Assembly: GCF_035271045.1 (NCBI RefSeq)
Contig: NZ_DATESC010000015.1
Coordinates: forward strand, 189,280 to 253,279
Length of the DNA: 64,000 bases
From: Marinospirillum sp035271045
GTDB lineage: Bacteria; Pseudomonadota; Gammaproteobacteria; Pseudomonadales; Halomonadaceae
Direction: 5' to 3'
Shown here: positions 18,689 through 27,631 of the stretch, piece by piece
How the letters are laid out: every line of letters begins with the position of its first letter
How positions within the stretch are numbered: the stretch's first letter is position 1
Made by a program: the position numbers and the translations under genes
The notes under the pieces: model-generated
The model's input: only the letters and a program-made list of their open reading frames with translations
The model's database searches: none
Told to the model about the DNA's origin: nothing

Positions 18689-18925
18689 ATGCCAAGCCAT
18701 TCTGTTAACCTTGATCGCCGTAGTTTATTAAAAAACATGACAGGAATGGCTTTAATTGCTGCTGTACCTTCTTTATCTAAGCCTTATAGCACGCAACTAA
18801 ATCATACCCCATTAAATAGCACCTCATTGAACCGTACAAACAAATCCACATTAAGCAGCTGTAGTGTTAATTGCGGCAGCGTGTGCCCATTACAGCCAAC
18901 ACCAGCATTAAAAAACGGGTCTTAG
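18689..18925 (+). pseudogene. Truncated dmsA-type molybdopterin oxidoreductase remnant (Tat signal plus first Cys cluster)
   Basis: The 78-codon frame begins with a twin-arginine signal (DRRSLLKNMTGMALIAAVP, residues 9-27) and ends with SSCSVNCGSVCPL (about 56-68). That is the start of the mature domain and first Fe-S cluster motif of DmsA-like dimethyl sulfoxide reductases (CTVNCGSRCPL in E. coli). Directly after this the homology stops, and the frame closes inside the 3' end of crp. DmsA is normally about 800 aa, so more than 90% of the gene, plus any dmsBC, is missing. The AAGGAG ribosome site at 18675-18680 is intact, so an exported stub could still be made. I read it as a deletion relic rather than a functional small protein. 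Confidence 0.75.
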
Positions 18926-19558
18926 TGATAAATCACGAATTACCACATTCATCCCTTCAGATTCAATTAAGCCTTTTTCTTCTAAATCTTTTAAAACACG
19001 ACCCGCCATTTCTCGTGAACAACCGACAAGCTGAGCAATTTCTTGGCGAGCAATGCGTACTTGCATTCCTTCAGGGTGAGTCATAGCATCGGGTTGTTTT
19101 GCTAATTCTAACAAAGTGCGTGCAATCCTACCGGTAACATCTAAAAAAGCTAAATCACCAACTTTTTCAGTAGTTGCACGCAGTCGCATGGCCAATTGAT
19201 TACCCAATAAAAACCATAAACATTGATGCTCTTTTGCCAACACAGTGAAACGCTCGTAACTCATTTCTGCTAGCTCACAATCATTTTTTGCTCTTACCCA
19301 AGCACTACGATGACTAATCGCATCAAATAAACCCAGCTCACCAAAAAACTGACCTTTATTTAGGTAAGAGATAATCATTTCTCGACCCTGCTCATCTTCA
19401 ATATAAACGGCCACACTCCCTTTAACGATGTAATAAATAGCGCTGGCATTTTCTCCTGCATGAATAACTAACGATTTTTTAGTGTGATGGTGTTTAGACG
19501 CTTGATCTAAAAATACTTCTAATGCTGCCTGCTTAACATCAGCATAAGGCGAATTCAT
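18908..19558 (-). CDS. crp: cAMP receptor protein (Crp/Vfr)
   Basis: This is the global cAMP-responsive regulator. The 216-aa protein has a cyclic-nucleotide domain with the phosphate-binding cassette FFGELGLFDAISHRSAWVRA (about 70-90) and a C-terminal winged HTH with ARQEIAQLVGCSREMAGRVLKDLEEKG, closely matching the E. coli CRP recognition helix. The position after trpC and before osmC matches vfr in Pseudomonas. The C-terminal tail (RDLSLRPVF) differs from the usual short GTR ending. Because the dmsA remnant runs into this 3' end, the tail may have been altered by the deletion. cpdA, which degrades cAMP, is also in this window. Confidence 0.94.
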   Translation of the reverse strand: MNSPYADVKQAALEVFLDQASKHHHTKKSLVIHAGENASAIYYIVKGSVAVYIEDEQGREMIISYLNKGQFFGELGLFDAISHRSAWVRAKNDCELAEMSYERFTVLAKEHQCLWFLLGNQLAMRLRATTEKVGDLAFLDVTGRIARTLLELAKQPDAMTHPEGMQVRIARQEIAQLVGCSREMAGRVLKDLEEKGLIESEGMNVVIRDLSLRPVF

Positions 19559-19663
19559 GTCGTAAATTCCTATTTATGTTAGATTTATCAAAGCTTTAGG
19601 TATTAATAATGCGATAAATTTCATAGATGATAAAATCATCTTAATACTAACGGAGGATATCTT

Positions 19664-20083
19664 ATGCAAGCAAAGGTTAAATGGACAGACGGCGTACAGT
19701 TTGTCGCAGAATCAGGTTCAGGTCATGCGCTAGTGGTTGATGGCTCACAAGAAGCCGGTGGTCGCAACACCGGGCCAAGGCCGATGGAATTGCTGTTGAT
19801 GGGATTAGGGGCGTGTAGCAGCTATGACGTGGTGACGATTCTTAAAAAATCCAGACAAAACATTATAGACTGTCAGGTTTCTGTTGAAGCAGAAAGGGTT
19901 GATGCTATTCCTGCCATTTTTAGCAGCATTCATTTGCATTTTATAGTGACAGGTAAAGATTTAAAAACAGCTCAAGTTGAACGTGCCGTCACTTTATCCG
20001 CAGAAAAGTATTGCTCAGCGTCTATTATGCTAGGTAATGGTGGCGTTAAAATCACGCATAGCCATGAAGTCGTGGAAATTTAG
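19664..20083 (+). CDS. OsmC family hydroperoxide-reductase-like protein
   Basis: The 139-aa protein has the OsmC/Ohr fold and the two cysteines of the family: one in LLMGLGACSSYDVV (about 49-53) and one in AEKYCSASIML (about 117). These reduce organic hydroperoxides or bind thiols. It belongs to the YhfA-like subgroup that is genetically linked to crp/vfr. The start has a GGAGG at 19652-19656. It is divergent from crp with a 105-bp shared upstream region. Substrate unknown. Confidence 0.9.
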   Translation: MQAKVKWTDGVQFVAESGSGHALVVDGSQEAGGRNTGPRPMELLLMGLGACSSYDVVTILKKSRQNIIDCQVSVEAERVDAIPAIFSSIHLHFIVTGKDLKTAQVERAVTLSAEKYCSASIMLGNGGVKITHSHEVVEI

Positions 20084-20102
20084 TTAATTTTAGCACCGAA
20101 CA

Positions 20103-20137
20103 TCAAACCGCTTAAAAATTAGTTTTAAGCGGTTTGA
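20103..20137. terminator. Bidirectional intrinsic terminator (osmC / lysR)
   Basis: Perfect 15-bp inverted repeat, TCAAACCGCTTAAAA at 20103-20117 and its complement at 20123-20137, with a 5-nt loop. It lies between convergent genes. Confidence 0.85.
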
Positions 20138-20155
20138 TTAATGTTTAAATGCCAA

Positions 20156-21046
20156 TCAGTGTGCTGCTGTACCTTGCCGCCAATTTAAATAATCATCAAG
20201 TAGCTGCAAATAACGCTCAGGCAATTTCTTTTCTTTTAAACTCACACGGTAAATAGGCCAAGTAATATCCGTCGGCAAACGCCATTCACGAATTTGCTGC
20301 TGCCAAGTTGAGGCTTCCCAAACGCTCCTTGGCACCACACTAAAGCCCAACCCTCTAGCTACAGCATCTAAAGCTAAATGCACACGATTAACGTAGCTAC
20401 GTTGCACTAGCTGCCGTGAACTACGGTACTCTTCAGGAAAATTAGCTTTTAAAAGCTCACCTGCCTGCTGCTGACCTTGTTGATGGTTAATAAAACCTAA
20501 ACTTAATAACTCTTGTAAATTACTGCCTTGAAATTCAGCAGGCACAACGACAATGAGCGGCTCATCTAGGTACTTAACATAAGCTAAATCTGAGTGGCGC
20601 TGCATTTCACTGACAAGGGCTAAGTCAACTTTACGACTCAGCACATCTTGGATGGCCTCTTCATTGTCAGCAAAACGTAAATGCAGGCGTAAGCGTGGAT
20701 GATTTTTCATAAAACCTAAAGCGAAGGGGTAAAACAACACACCCAACACTTCAATGCTAGCAATACGGCATTCACCGCCTTCCAGCAAATCTTGCTCTAA
20801 ACTGTGACGAAACTGTTCATGGTCAGAAAATAAACGCAACGCATAGTCATACACCTGACGACCCGCTTCGGTTAACTCAAAGCGTTTACCAATTCGGGTT
20901 AAAAGCGATAAAGCAAAATACTCTTCCAACTTACGAACGTGCTGGCTAACACCGGGCTGAGTCATATCTAATTTACGCGCAGTTTGAGTAAAACTGCCCG
21001 TCTCGACTAAAGAAATAAACGTTCGAAAATAAAGCGCATTAAACAT
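20156..21046 (-). CDS. LysR-family transcriptional regulator
   Basis: The 296-aa LysR-type regulator has an N-terminal winged HTH (VETGSFTQTARKLDMTQPGVSQHVRKLEE, about 13-42) and a periplasmic-binding-like effector domain from about 90. The full family length is present. It lies downstream of the permease on the same strand, separated by a strong terminator, so it is transcribed on its own. Its effector and targets are unknown; the neighbouring permease is a plausible target but co-orientation is unusual for a LysR-target pair. Confidence 0.9.
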   Translation of the reverse strand: MFNALYFRTFISLVETGSFTQTARKLDMTQPGVSQHVRKLEEYFALSLLTRIGKRFELTEAGRQVYDYALRLFSDHEQFRHSLEQDLLEGGECRIASIEVLGVLFYPFALGFMKNHPRLRLHLRFADNEEAIQDVLSRKVDLALVSEMQRHSDLAYVKYLDEPLIVVVPAEFQGSNLQELLSLGFINHQQGQQQAGELLKANFPEEYRSSRQLVQRSYVNRVHLALDAVARGLGFSVVPRSVWEASTWQQQIREWRLPTDITWPIYRVSLKEKKLPERYLQLLDDYLNWRQGTAAH

Positions 21047-21104
21047 AGCAGGCAGAACCCTTGTACCTGAGAAAAAGTGCTTAAAAAAACACCTAGAAAA
21101 AGAA

Positions 21105-21134
21105 AAAGCCCTTAACTAAACAGTCAAGGGCTTT
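21105..21134 (-). terminator. Intrinsic terminator of the permease gene
   Basis: Stem AAAGCCCTT (21105-21113) / AAGGGCTTT (21126-21134). On the minus strand the stem is followed by a T-rich run (ctttttcttttt), giving a good rho-independent terminator for the permease transcript. Confidence 0.85.
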
Positions 21135-21170
21135 GTAGTTTAAGTGAATCTAGCAAATAAAACAGTCTAG

Positions 21171-22574
21171 TTAACTTTTTGGCGAATCATCTTCTTCTAC
21201 CGCCATATTATCTACCACTTGTATTCGTTCTTCTTCATTTTCAGCCGCCGCTTTACCAAAGCCTTGGAATTCAATAATGATATAAAGAACCGTACCTACA
21301 CCCAAGCCCCAAGCAGCGCCATGAGTTGCAAGCACAACACCCATAATACCGGCGATACCCATAGAGGTTGCATTATTAATATTCTCTACAGCTACCGCGA
21401 TACAAAGGTAACCAGTAATTAGCAGAGTAATAGATAAAGCGATAGGTAATACAGGTTTAAATAGCGTGACTAGTGGAAGCATAAAGAGTGCAATAAAGCC
21501 CACTATCCAAAATACAGAAGCACCTGAATAGATAGTATCCATCGCACTACGCCCATAACGGTAACGCTCGGCAATGGTCGCCATAGCACCCGTAAATAGC
21601 GGGCCTGCTAAACCTGGGTAGGGCGCAAATAAAGAGTGAATCAGGTTACGAATACCCGTTACTAGGTGAACTCGGTCGATATCCACTTCAATTTTTTCAT
21701 CTGGACGCAAATGGTCGACACGTTTAATTAGGCTTTGACCAACAATAATGTCACCAAAAGCAATAATGTAAGCAATGATGGCAGTAGGAATGGCCGCAAG
21801 CATTAATTTATAACCAGGAAAACCAATTGAAAAGGGTAGGTAGTCCCAAATCTTACCAAAAGCAGGTACGTTAATGCCCCACTCAATGTTAGGTAAAGGG
21901 TATTCCTTCACGCTCCAACCTATAGCCATGGTAACTAACATACCCGGCACCATGCCATAACTAGCAATCATCTTTGCCCAGCGAAACTTTTCTGTCCAAT
22001 CACGGAAAGACAAAGAAAACAGCACATAAATAGTTACTAAACCACCAATTCCTAAAGAAATAGGTGTATTAAATAAACGGCCACCGGGAGAAATCTCACC
22101 AGAAATAGCTGCTATACCCGCACCTAATAAAATACCAGCTGTCAGGGATTTAGGTATATTTTCAATAAGCTTACTACCCAAGCGGGTAATACCCATAAAG
22201 AAGAAGATGAAGGTAACCATTAACTGCAAGGCAACTAAAGCTTTTATCGCTTCTGGGCCAGGCTCAAAGTCACCAACAAAGAGCAACACCACAGGAATAG
22301 CCGGTGTAATCCAACCCGGTACAAAAGGCACACCCAAAAGGCTGGGTAGCAAAAAGCCAATACCGCCAACAACTACATAGGCTAGGGCAACATCGTAGGG
22401 AAGACCTAAGTACTTCTCTAATAATGGAATCATACCCATGGCAATAACAAACATTACCAAGGCTTGAATGGTTTCAGCCAATTCCCAGCGGTAATGAATA
22501 AAGGGTAGGCGAATCTTAAAGGGGCCGGCTGGCCAATAGGGTTGTTCTTCCCCGTATTTACGTTTTAAAAGCAC
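21171..22574 (-). CDS. Multi-pass permease resembling the xanthine/uracil (NCS2) transporter superfamily
   Basis: The 467-aa protein is strongly hydrophobic with about 12 membrane segments beginning near residue 36, and a soluble acidic C-terminal tail (AENEEERIQ onward). The order of segments, with LAYVVVGGIGFLLPSLLGVPFVPGW and the central FGDIIVGQSLIKRV loop, looks like the NCS2/SulP-type UraA fold rather than MFS. I could not assign a substrate. The hallmark NCS2 'QNNGV' motif is not obvious, so another branch of the fold is possible. It is transcribed alone, with a terminator downstream. Confidence 0.6.
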   Translation of the reverse strand: MLLKRKYGEEQPYWPAGPFKIRLPFIHYRWELAETIQALVMFVIAMGMIPLLEKYLGLPYDVALAYVVVGGIGFLLPSLLGVPFVPGWITPAIPVVLLFVGDFEPGPEAIKALVALQLMVTFIFFFMGITRLGSKLIENIPKSLTAGILLGAGIAAISGEISPGGRLFNTPISLGIGGLVTIYVLFSLSFRDWTEKFRWAKMIASYGMVPGMLVTMAIGWSVKEYPLPNIEWGINVPAFGKIWDYLPFSIGFPGYKLMLAAIPTAIIAYIIAFGDIIVGQSLIKRVDHLRPDEKIEVDIDRVHLVTGIRNLIHSLFAPYPGLAGPLFTGAMATIAERYRYGRSAMDTIYSGASVFWIVGFIALFMLPLVTLFKPVLPIALSITLLITGYLCIAVAVENINNATSMGIAGIMGVVLATHGAAWGLGVGTVLYIIIEFQGFGKAAAENEEERIQVVDNMAVEEDDSPKS

Positions 22575-22860
22575 GGTCTAGTTCCTTAACTAATTTATCT
22601 TTATAACTAAAGCCAAGTAAGGCATTTAGTAATTTTGGGAACCGACGTCACTTTACTGTTTTTGTAGGTGTGATCGTTCAGCAGGTGCTTTTTACCTTGA
22701 CTGGCACTATAAGCCAATTCGACCTTATAACTAGCAAGTGCTAGGTTGACTTACTAAAACTAACAAAATTTTCATTTAAAAAAAGTTAACTAGCCACAAA
22801 AATAAGGTGAATGTTTTATGATGTCAGCTATAAAAGTTATCGCTAGGAGTAGCAAACGCA
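22575..22860. other. 286-bp intergenic region, divergent permease / ppnN
   Basis: No open frame or RNA gene is evident. It must contain the promoters for the permease (leftward) and ppnN (rightward). The 22845-22851 stretch (ctaggag) gives the ppnN ribosome site. I saw no recognisable riboswitch. Confidence 0.4.
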
Positions 22861-24240
22861 ATGCAAGTTATCCATAAAGCAACCATTAATGCTTTAGTTT
22901 CACCTGAAGGTAGCTTAGAAGTTCTTTCTCAACATGAAGTTAACCGACTCAGAAAGACTTCAAGTGACGGTCATCACGAAATGTTGCGTCATTGCGCTTT
23001 AGCGGTGCTGTCTTGTGGCAATCCGATTGATGACACAGCCGCCATGCTAAAGGAATACCCTGACTTTGACATTGAAGTATTGCAACGCGACAGAGGTATC
23101 CTGTTAAAGCTAACCCAAGCACCAGCTGATGCCTTTGTAGATGGCATTATGATTCGTGGGATGCGCGAGCACCTTTTTGCTGTTTTACGTGATTTAGTTT
23201 ATGTCAGCAATGAAATTAAACGTAGTTTTAATCATGACCTAAGCACGAGCGAAGGTATTACTGGCGCAGTATTTCATATTTTACGCAACGCACAGGTGCT
23301 ACAAACAAATCTACCGCCTAATTTAATTGTGTGCTGGGGTGGGCATTCAATCTCACGCGAAGAATACGAATACAGTAAAGCCGTTGGGTATCACCTTGGC
23401 TTACGTGGATTAGACATCTGTACAGGCTGCGGCCCTGGCGCCATGAAAGGGCCAATGAAAGGGGCTAACGTCGCTCATGCTAAACAACGAACTGTTTTAC
23501 GGCGCTACATCGGCATTTCTGAACCCGGTATTATTGCTGTTGAAGCACCTAACCCCATTGTTAACCAGTTAGTTATTATGCCCGACATAGAAAAACGCCT
23601 TGAAGCCTTTGTACGCCTAGGCCACGGCATTATTGTTTTTCCCGGTGGAGTAGGTACAGCAGAAGAAATCCTTTATTTATTAGGCGTACTCAGCCACCCC
23701 GAAAATCAGCAACAACCTTTTCCAGTGATTTTTTCTGGGCCAGAAAGTGCGCGTGATTATTTTGAACAGATAGATACGTTTATAGTGACTGCATTAGGCG
23801 AAAAAATGCGTGATTACTACCAAATCATCATTAATAGCCCGCTTGAAGTCGCACGTAGCATGAAACACGCCATGCAAGCTGTTAAACTGCACCGTATAGA
23901 ACATAAAGATGCATTTTATTTTAATTGGCGCTTAAAAATCAGTTCGTTATTTCAGCAACCTTTTATTCCAACACACCAAGCAATGGCAACGCTTCAGTTA
24001 CATCGCAACCAGCCGACACATCTGCTGGCAGCTAATCTAAGGCGTGCTTTTTCAGGTATAGTAGCGGGTAATGTTAAAGAGTCAGGTATACGCGCGATAA
24101 AGGAACATGGACCGTTTAAACTAGAAGGAGACAAGGTGTTGCTACAACTACTTGATAAGTTACTCACTGCATTTGCACAGCAAGGTCGTATGAAGTTAGC
24201 AGGTAAAACTTATAATCCTTGCTATCAGTTTACAAGCTAG
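22861..24240 (+). CDS. ppnN: Pyrimidine/purine nucleotide 5'-monophosphate nucleosidase
   Basis: PpnN (YgdH) cleaves nucleoside monophosphates to base plus ribose-5-phosphate and, in E. coli, is modulated by (p)ppGpp. The 459-aa protein has the three expected parts: an N-terminal domain (1-145), a central LOG-type Rossmann domain with GGHSISREEY, CTGCGPGAMKGPMKGA and PGGVGTAEEI, and a C-terminal DUF3412-like domain. Length equals E. coli PpnN (454). The ATG at 22861 has GGAG about 10 nt upstream. Confidence 0.94.
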   Translation: MQVIHKATINALVSPEGSLEVLSQHEVNRLRKTSSDGHHEMLRHCALAVLSCGNPIDDTAAMLKEYPDFDIEVLQRDRGILLKLTQAPADAFVDGIMIRGMREHLFAVLRDLVYVSNEIKRSFNHDLSTSEGITGAVFHILRNAQVLQTNLPPNLIVCWGGHSISREEYEYSKAVGYHLGLRGLDICTGCGPGAMKGPMKGANVAHAKQRTVLRRYIGISEPGIIAVEAPNPIVNQLVIMPDIEKRLEAFVRLGHGIIVFPGGVGTAEEILYLLGVLSHPENQQQPFPVIFSGPESARDYFEQIDTFIVTALGEKMRDYYQIIINSPLEVARSMKHAMQAVKLHRIEHKDAFYFNWRLKISSLFQQPFIPTHQAMATLQLHRNQPTHLLAANLRRAFSGIVAGNVKESGIRAIKEHGPFKLEGDKVLLQLLDKLLTAFAQQGRMKLAGKTYNPCYQFTS

Positions 24241-24351
24241 TTATCCCATACTTTTTATATACCTTTATATAAAAGAAATATTTCTTACGCTAACGTTAAG
24301 TCCGCTGCGACAAGAATTTTTTTAGTCCGTTTTATTTTGGAGATTGTTGAC

Positions 24352-24642
24352 ATGGTTGATATGGCAAAGCTGAAGGAGGACGCCTTACAGCGCAAACGCC
24401 AGCATGAAGAAAAAGAGTTAAAAAAGCAGGTTTCAGGCAGTAAAAAACCTGCTCGACGCACTTCAGCTTCTGGATCGCGTGGTAGCAAAACGAGAGGTTC
24501 TGCACGTAACTCTGCACAAGGCAATATGGTCGCGCAACCTAAAGGCAAAAAAAATAAGCGCTCAGTTAGTCGCTGGGTGTTAGATATTTTGCTTGTTTTA
24601 GGTGCTTTAATTGTGGTTATGCTTATGTTTAACCCTTTTTAA
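24352..24642 (+). CDS. Small basic single-pass membrane protein, unknown
   Basis: The 96-aa protein has a charged helical N-terminus (KEDALQRKRQHEEKELKKQ), a Ser/Arg/Gly/Lys-rich disordered middle (residues about 30-68) and one C-terminal membrane segment (VLDILLVLGALIVVMLMF). This makes a tail-anchored protein with a strongly positive cytoplasmic region. GGAG at 24339-24342 favours the ATG at 24352 over an upstream TTG. The positive stretch could bind nucleic acid or ribosomes, but I do not recognise the family. Confidence 0.7.
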   Translation: MVDMAKLKEDALQRKRQHEEKELKKQVSGSKKPARRTSASGSRGSKTRGSARNSAQGNMVAQPKGKKNKRSVSRWVLDILLVLGALIVVMLMFNPF

Positions 24643-24673
24643 ATGCTGTTAATGCTGTTAGCCAACCATCTAG

Positions 24674-24701
24674 CCAGCCTGAAATACTTTCAGCTGGCTG
24701 G
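24674..24701. other. Stem-loop after the small membrane-protein gene
   Basis: CCAGCCTGAAA (24674-24684) pairs with TTTCAGCTGGCTGG (24688-24701) with small bulges and a 3-nt loop. No T run follows, so it is not a classic terminator. It may stabilise the 3' end of the upstream mRNA. Confidence 0.45.
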
Positions 24702-24757
24702 AAAGTTAGTACATTACATTAATAGCTTAGTAAGAAATAATTACTCAAGGTAAAAGC

Positions 24758-24955
24758 ATGAATTATATGCAGTTAGAAGCCATTGCTATGCCAGTTTTAA
24801 TCAGTGGTTTAGTGTTATTCATGGGCTATATTGTTTGGGATTTGGCTAAAAAGTCTAATGCAGGCGGTTTTGGAACCAGCATATTATTTTTAGCCTTGGG
24901 CTTAGGAGTGATTGGTTTCGTTATAAAAACCGTCATAGTAGTTATCATAGAATAA
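24758..24955 (+). CDS. DUF2788 family small membrane protein
   Basis: This 65-aa protein has two predicted membrane helices (about 9-28 and 42-64) joined by a short loop KKSNAGGFGTSILF. Sequence and length fit the DUF2788 family common in Pseudomonas and relatives, whose function is unknown. An AAGG at 24748-24751 supports the ATG at 24758. It is convergent with the GGDEF-EAL gene, with only 6 bases between the ends. Confidence 0.8.
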   Translation: MNYMQLEAIAMPVLISGLVLFMGYIVWDLAKKSNAGGFGTSILFLALGLGVIGFVIKTVIVVIIE

Positions 24956-24961
24956 CCACTA

Positions 24962-27598
24962 TTAATGTCTAAAAATAAGCGGCTGCCATTCATTGGGGAA
25001 ATGAGGCCATTTACCTTCAGTGGTTGCTGCTAGCCAACGCGTTACTTGCTCCACCTTTGCTGGCCTTGCTAACCAATAACCTTGGCAAACAGAACAACCT
25101 AAGCCATACAACAAGGTAGCCTGAGCGCTGGTTTCTACACCTTCAGCGACAACATCCATACCCAAAGCTGAAGCCATACCAATAATGGCTTTGACTAGCT
25201 GTACGTCTTCATTATTTCTTGGTAATTCTGCAACAAAGCTAGCATCAATTTTAATCGTTGATAAAGGCAATTTACGCAAATAAGACAGCGAAGAATAACC
25301 CGTACCAAAGTCATCAATTGATAACTTAATACCGCCCGCTTCAAACTGTTTAAGCAGTTGATATTGATCGTTTTCATCACCGATAATTAAACAGCTTTCG
25401 GTGAGTTCTAACTCAATTAAATTAGCCGGAATCTGATGAATCGCCAATAATTTAAACACGCGCTTAGCAAAAGAAGTATCTAATAACTGCCTAGCCGAAA
25501 CATTGACTGAAATAGTAGGTGGCTGCAAACCTGCCGCTAACCAAGCTTGTAGCTGCTTACAAGTCTGCTCAACAACCTTATCGCCTAACTCTTCAATTAA
25601 GCCTAGCTTTTCTGCCAATGGAATAAATTCAGCAGGCGAAACACTGCCCAAAACAGCATCATCCCAGCGCAACAAAGCCTCCATACCAACCCATTGATGA
25701 TTACCAACGTCTATTTTAGGCTGATAAACTAAATAAAGGCTGTGATCATTTAAAGCAATACGCAAACGGTGTTCTAAAGCTAAATCAGCATAGCTACGCT
25801 CACCCATTTGCGAATTATAAAAACAATAACTGTTACGTCCTGTTTCTTTAGCTCGATACATCGCTGTATCAGCATGCTTTAGTAAAACTTCAGGTGTTTC
25901 ACCATCATCAGGAAAAACACTAATACCAATACTGGTTGAAATGACTAAATGGTTTTGCTGAATAACCAGTGGCTTGGTTAATACACTAATTAAACGTGCG
26001 GCTAAAGCTTCAAGCAACGGCAACGATTCTACTTCTGGTACTAATACCAAAAACTCATCACCGCCCAAACGCGCGACAGAATCGCCTTCTCTAACACTGG
26101 ACTCAAGGCGGCGTGCAATTTTTTGCAGCACTTCATCACCGGCCTGATGACCCAAGCTATCGTTAATGCGTTTAAATAAGTCTAAATCTAAAAATAACAC
26201 ACCCATTTTATGCTTATGATAATGCGCATTAGCCAGCGCTTGTTTAAGGCGATCAAGAAGTAAACGACGGTTGGCTAAACCAGTTAATTCATCATAATAA
26301 GCCATGCTATGAATCTGTTCTTCTTTCAATTTTCGGTCAGTAATGTCACTAAAAATCGCTGCAAATTGACGAATAACACCCTGACTATTACGTATTCCGG
26401 TAATGGTTAGCCACTCGGCATAAACTTCACCATTTTTACGACGATTCCAAACTTCACCTTGCCAATACCCTTGCACCAGCATACTTTTCCACATGGACTG
26501 GTAAAATTCTTTATCGTGACGACCCGAACTCAGCATGGCTGGCGTTTGACCGATTACTTCGTCAGCACTGTAACCTGTTAAGGTTGTAAAACTGGGGTTA
26601 ACGGTCTGAATAATACCTTTGTTATTGGTAATAATAATGCCATCAAGGGAAGCTTCAATAACCTTTTGAGCCAAAATCAAGTGTTCAGTTGATGTTTTTA
26701 AGGCTAGATCACGCGCTTCAAGTGCGCCTCGCAATTGATTAACGTACTCATATTCAATACTAGAAAGAATGTCAGTAAATGATAACAAACCACACAATTC
26801 TTCGGTTGGATTACCATCAGCATCGCACTCCACTACGCCTAAGTGACGAAAACCTTTTTCTCGCAACAAATCGACAGCGTGCATCAAACTCATATCTTTG
26901 GGCACACAAAACAAAGTATGCGTAGCAAGCTCTTGTAAAGTAAGCGCATTCACTTCTTCAGCGAGTAAAGAAATTAAATCCCGCTCAGTAATAATACTGA
27001 TAGGTTTATTATGACCATGCTCCACAATGGCTGCTTCCACACCCGCTTCACGTAAACGCATTACCGCTTCAGTAATGGTTAAACTGGCGTATAATCGCAA
27101 AGGCAAACGACTAATACTTGAACCCACATTGCGCATTAATAGGTAATTTTCTACACCCTGATACCTAACCAAATCTGATTGGGTCAGCATGCCTAAAGGC
27201 TCACCTTGTGGGTTAAGTACCAATAACCGACGCAGGCGACGCTCTTTCATAAAAATGGCCGTTTCACTAAGTCTTGCATCGTAGTTAACACTTACAACAG
27301 GCGAACTCATTAAATTGTGAATTGGCGTTGCTAAAAGATTTTCTTTTGAAAAATCTAATTTACGCGTATCGCCTTCAGTCCAAATCCCGAGTAGCTGATC
27401 GTCCTTCACCACTAAAATACAGCTAACCTTGGCTCGGTTCATACGCTTAGCAACGTCTTTAAGCGATAAATCAGGTGAGCAAGTCAACAAACCACCGCTC
27501 ACCAAAATACCTACCTTGGGATCATCACCTAGCTGCAGCGGTGCTATTTCAGGATCTAAACTTGTCAGTTGTTTCAAAAGTTTCTTCCTAGTTATCAA
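24962..27598 (-). CDS. Four-CBS, PAS, GGDEF and EAL cyclic-di-GMP signalling protein
   Basis: Domains in order: two CBS pairs (about 30-150 and 165-290), PAS/PAC (about 315-425), GGDEF (about 440-600) and EAL (about 615-870). The cyclase site is intact (RLGGDEFLVL) and is preceded by an inhibitory I-site RxxD (REGD) at the correct five-residue spacing. The phosphodiesterase site also looks intact: EALLRW, ELTES, DDFGTGYSS, VAEGVET. It could make or degrade c-di-GMP, gated by CBS ligands (usually adenine nucleotides) and PAS. No transmembrane segment is visible. The start is non-ATG: TTG at 27598 or, better, TTG at 27577, which has AGGA 8 nt upstream. It is 33 bp downstream of the double-receiver gene. 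Confidence 0.93.
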   Translation of the reverse strand: MITRKKLLKQLTSLDPEIAPLQLGDDPKVGILVSGGLLTCSPDLSLKDVAKRMNRAKVSCILVVKDDQLLGIWTEGDTRKLDFSKENLLATPIHNLMSSPVVSVNYDARLSETAIFMKERRLRRLLVLNPQGEPLGMLTQSDLVRYQGVENYLLMRNVGSSISRLPLRLYASLTITEAVMRLREAGVEAAIVEHGHNKPISIITERDLISLLAEEVNALTLQELATHTLFCVPKDMSLMHAVDLLREKGFRHLGVVECDADGNPTEELCGLLSFTDILSSIEYEYVNQLRGALEARDLALKTSTEHLILAQKVIEASLDGIIITNNKGIIQTVNPSFTTLTGYSADEVIGQTPAMLSSGRHDKEFYQSMWKSMLVQGYWQGEVWNRRKNGEVYAEWLTITGIRNSQGVIRQFAAIFSDITDRKLKEEQIHSMAYYDELTGLANRRLLLDRLKQALANAHYHKHKMGVLFLDLDLFKRINDSLGHQAGDEVLQKIARRLESSVREGDSVARLGGDEFLVLVPEVESLPLLEALAARLISVLTKPLVIQQNHLVISTSIGISVFPDDGETPEVLLKHADTAMYRAKETGRNSYCFYNSQMGERSYADLALEHRLRIALNDHSLYLVYQPKIDVGNHQWVGMEALLRWDDAVLGSVSPAEFIPLAEKLGLIEELGDKVVEQTCKQLQAWLAAGLQPPTISVNVSARQLLDTSFAKRVFKLLAIHQIPANLIELELTESCLIIGDENDQYQLLKQFEAGGIKLSIDDFGTGYSSLSYLRKLPLSTIKIDASFVAELPRNNEDVQLVKAIIGMASALGMDVVAEGVETSAQATLLYGLGCSVCQGYWLARPAKVEQVTRWLAATTEGKWPHFPNEWQPLIFRH

Positions 27599-27631
27599 GG
27601 TAAAAAATAATCAAGTCAATCGTCTACGGAT

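Noticed and set aside
22575..22860. Purine riboswitch upstream of the permease
   Set aside because: I could not find the conserved three-way junction core, and the permease substrate is unknown.
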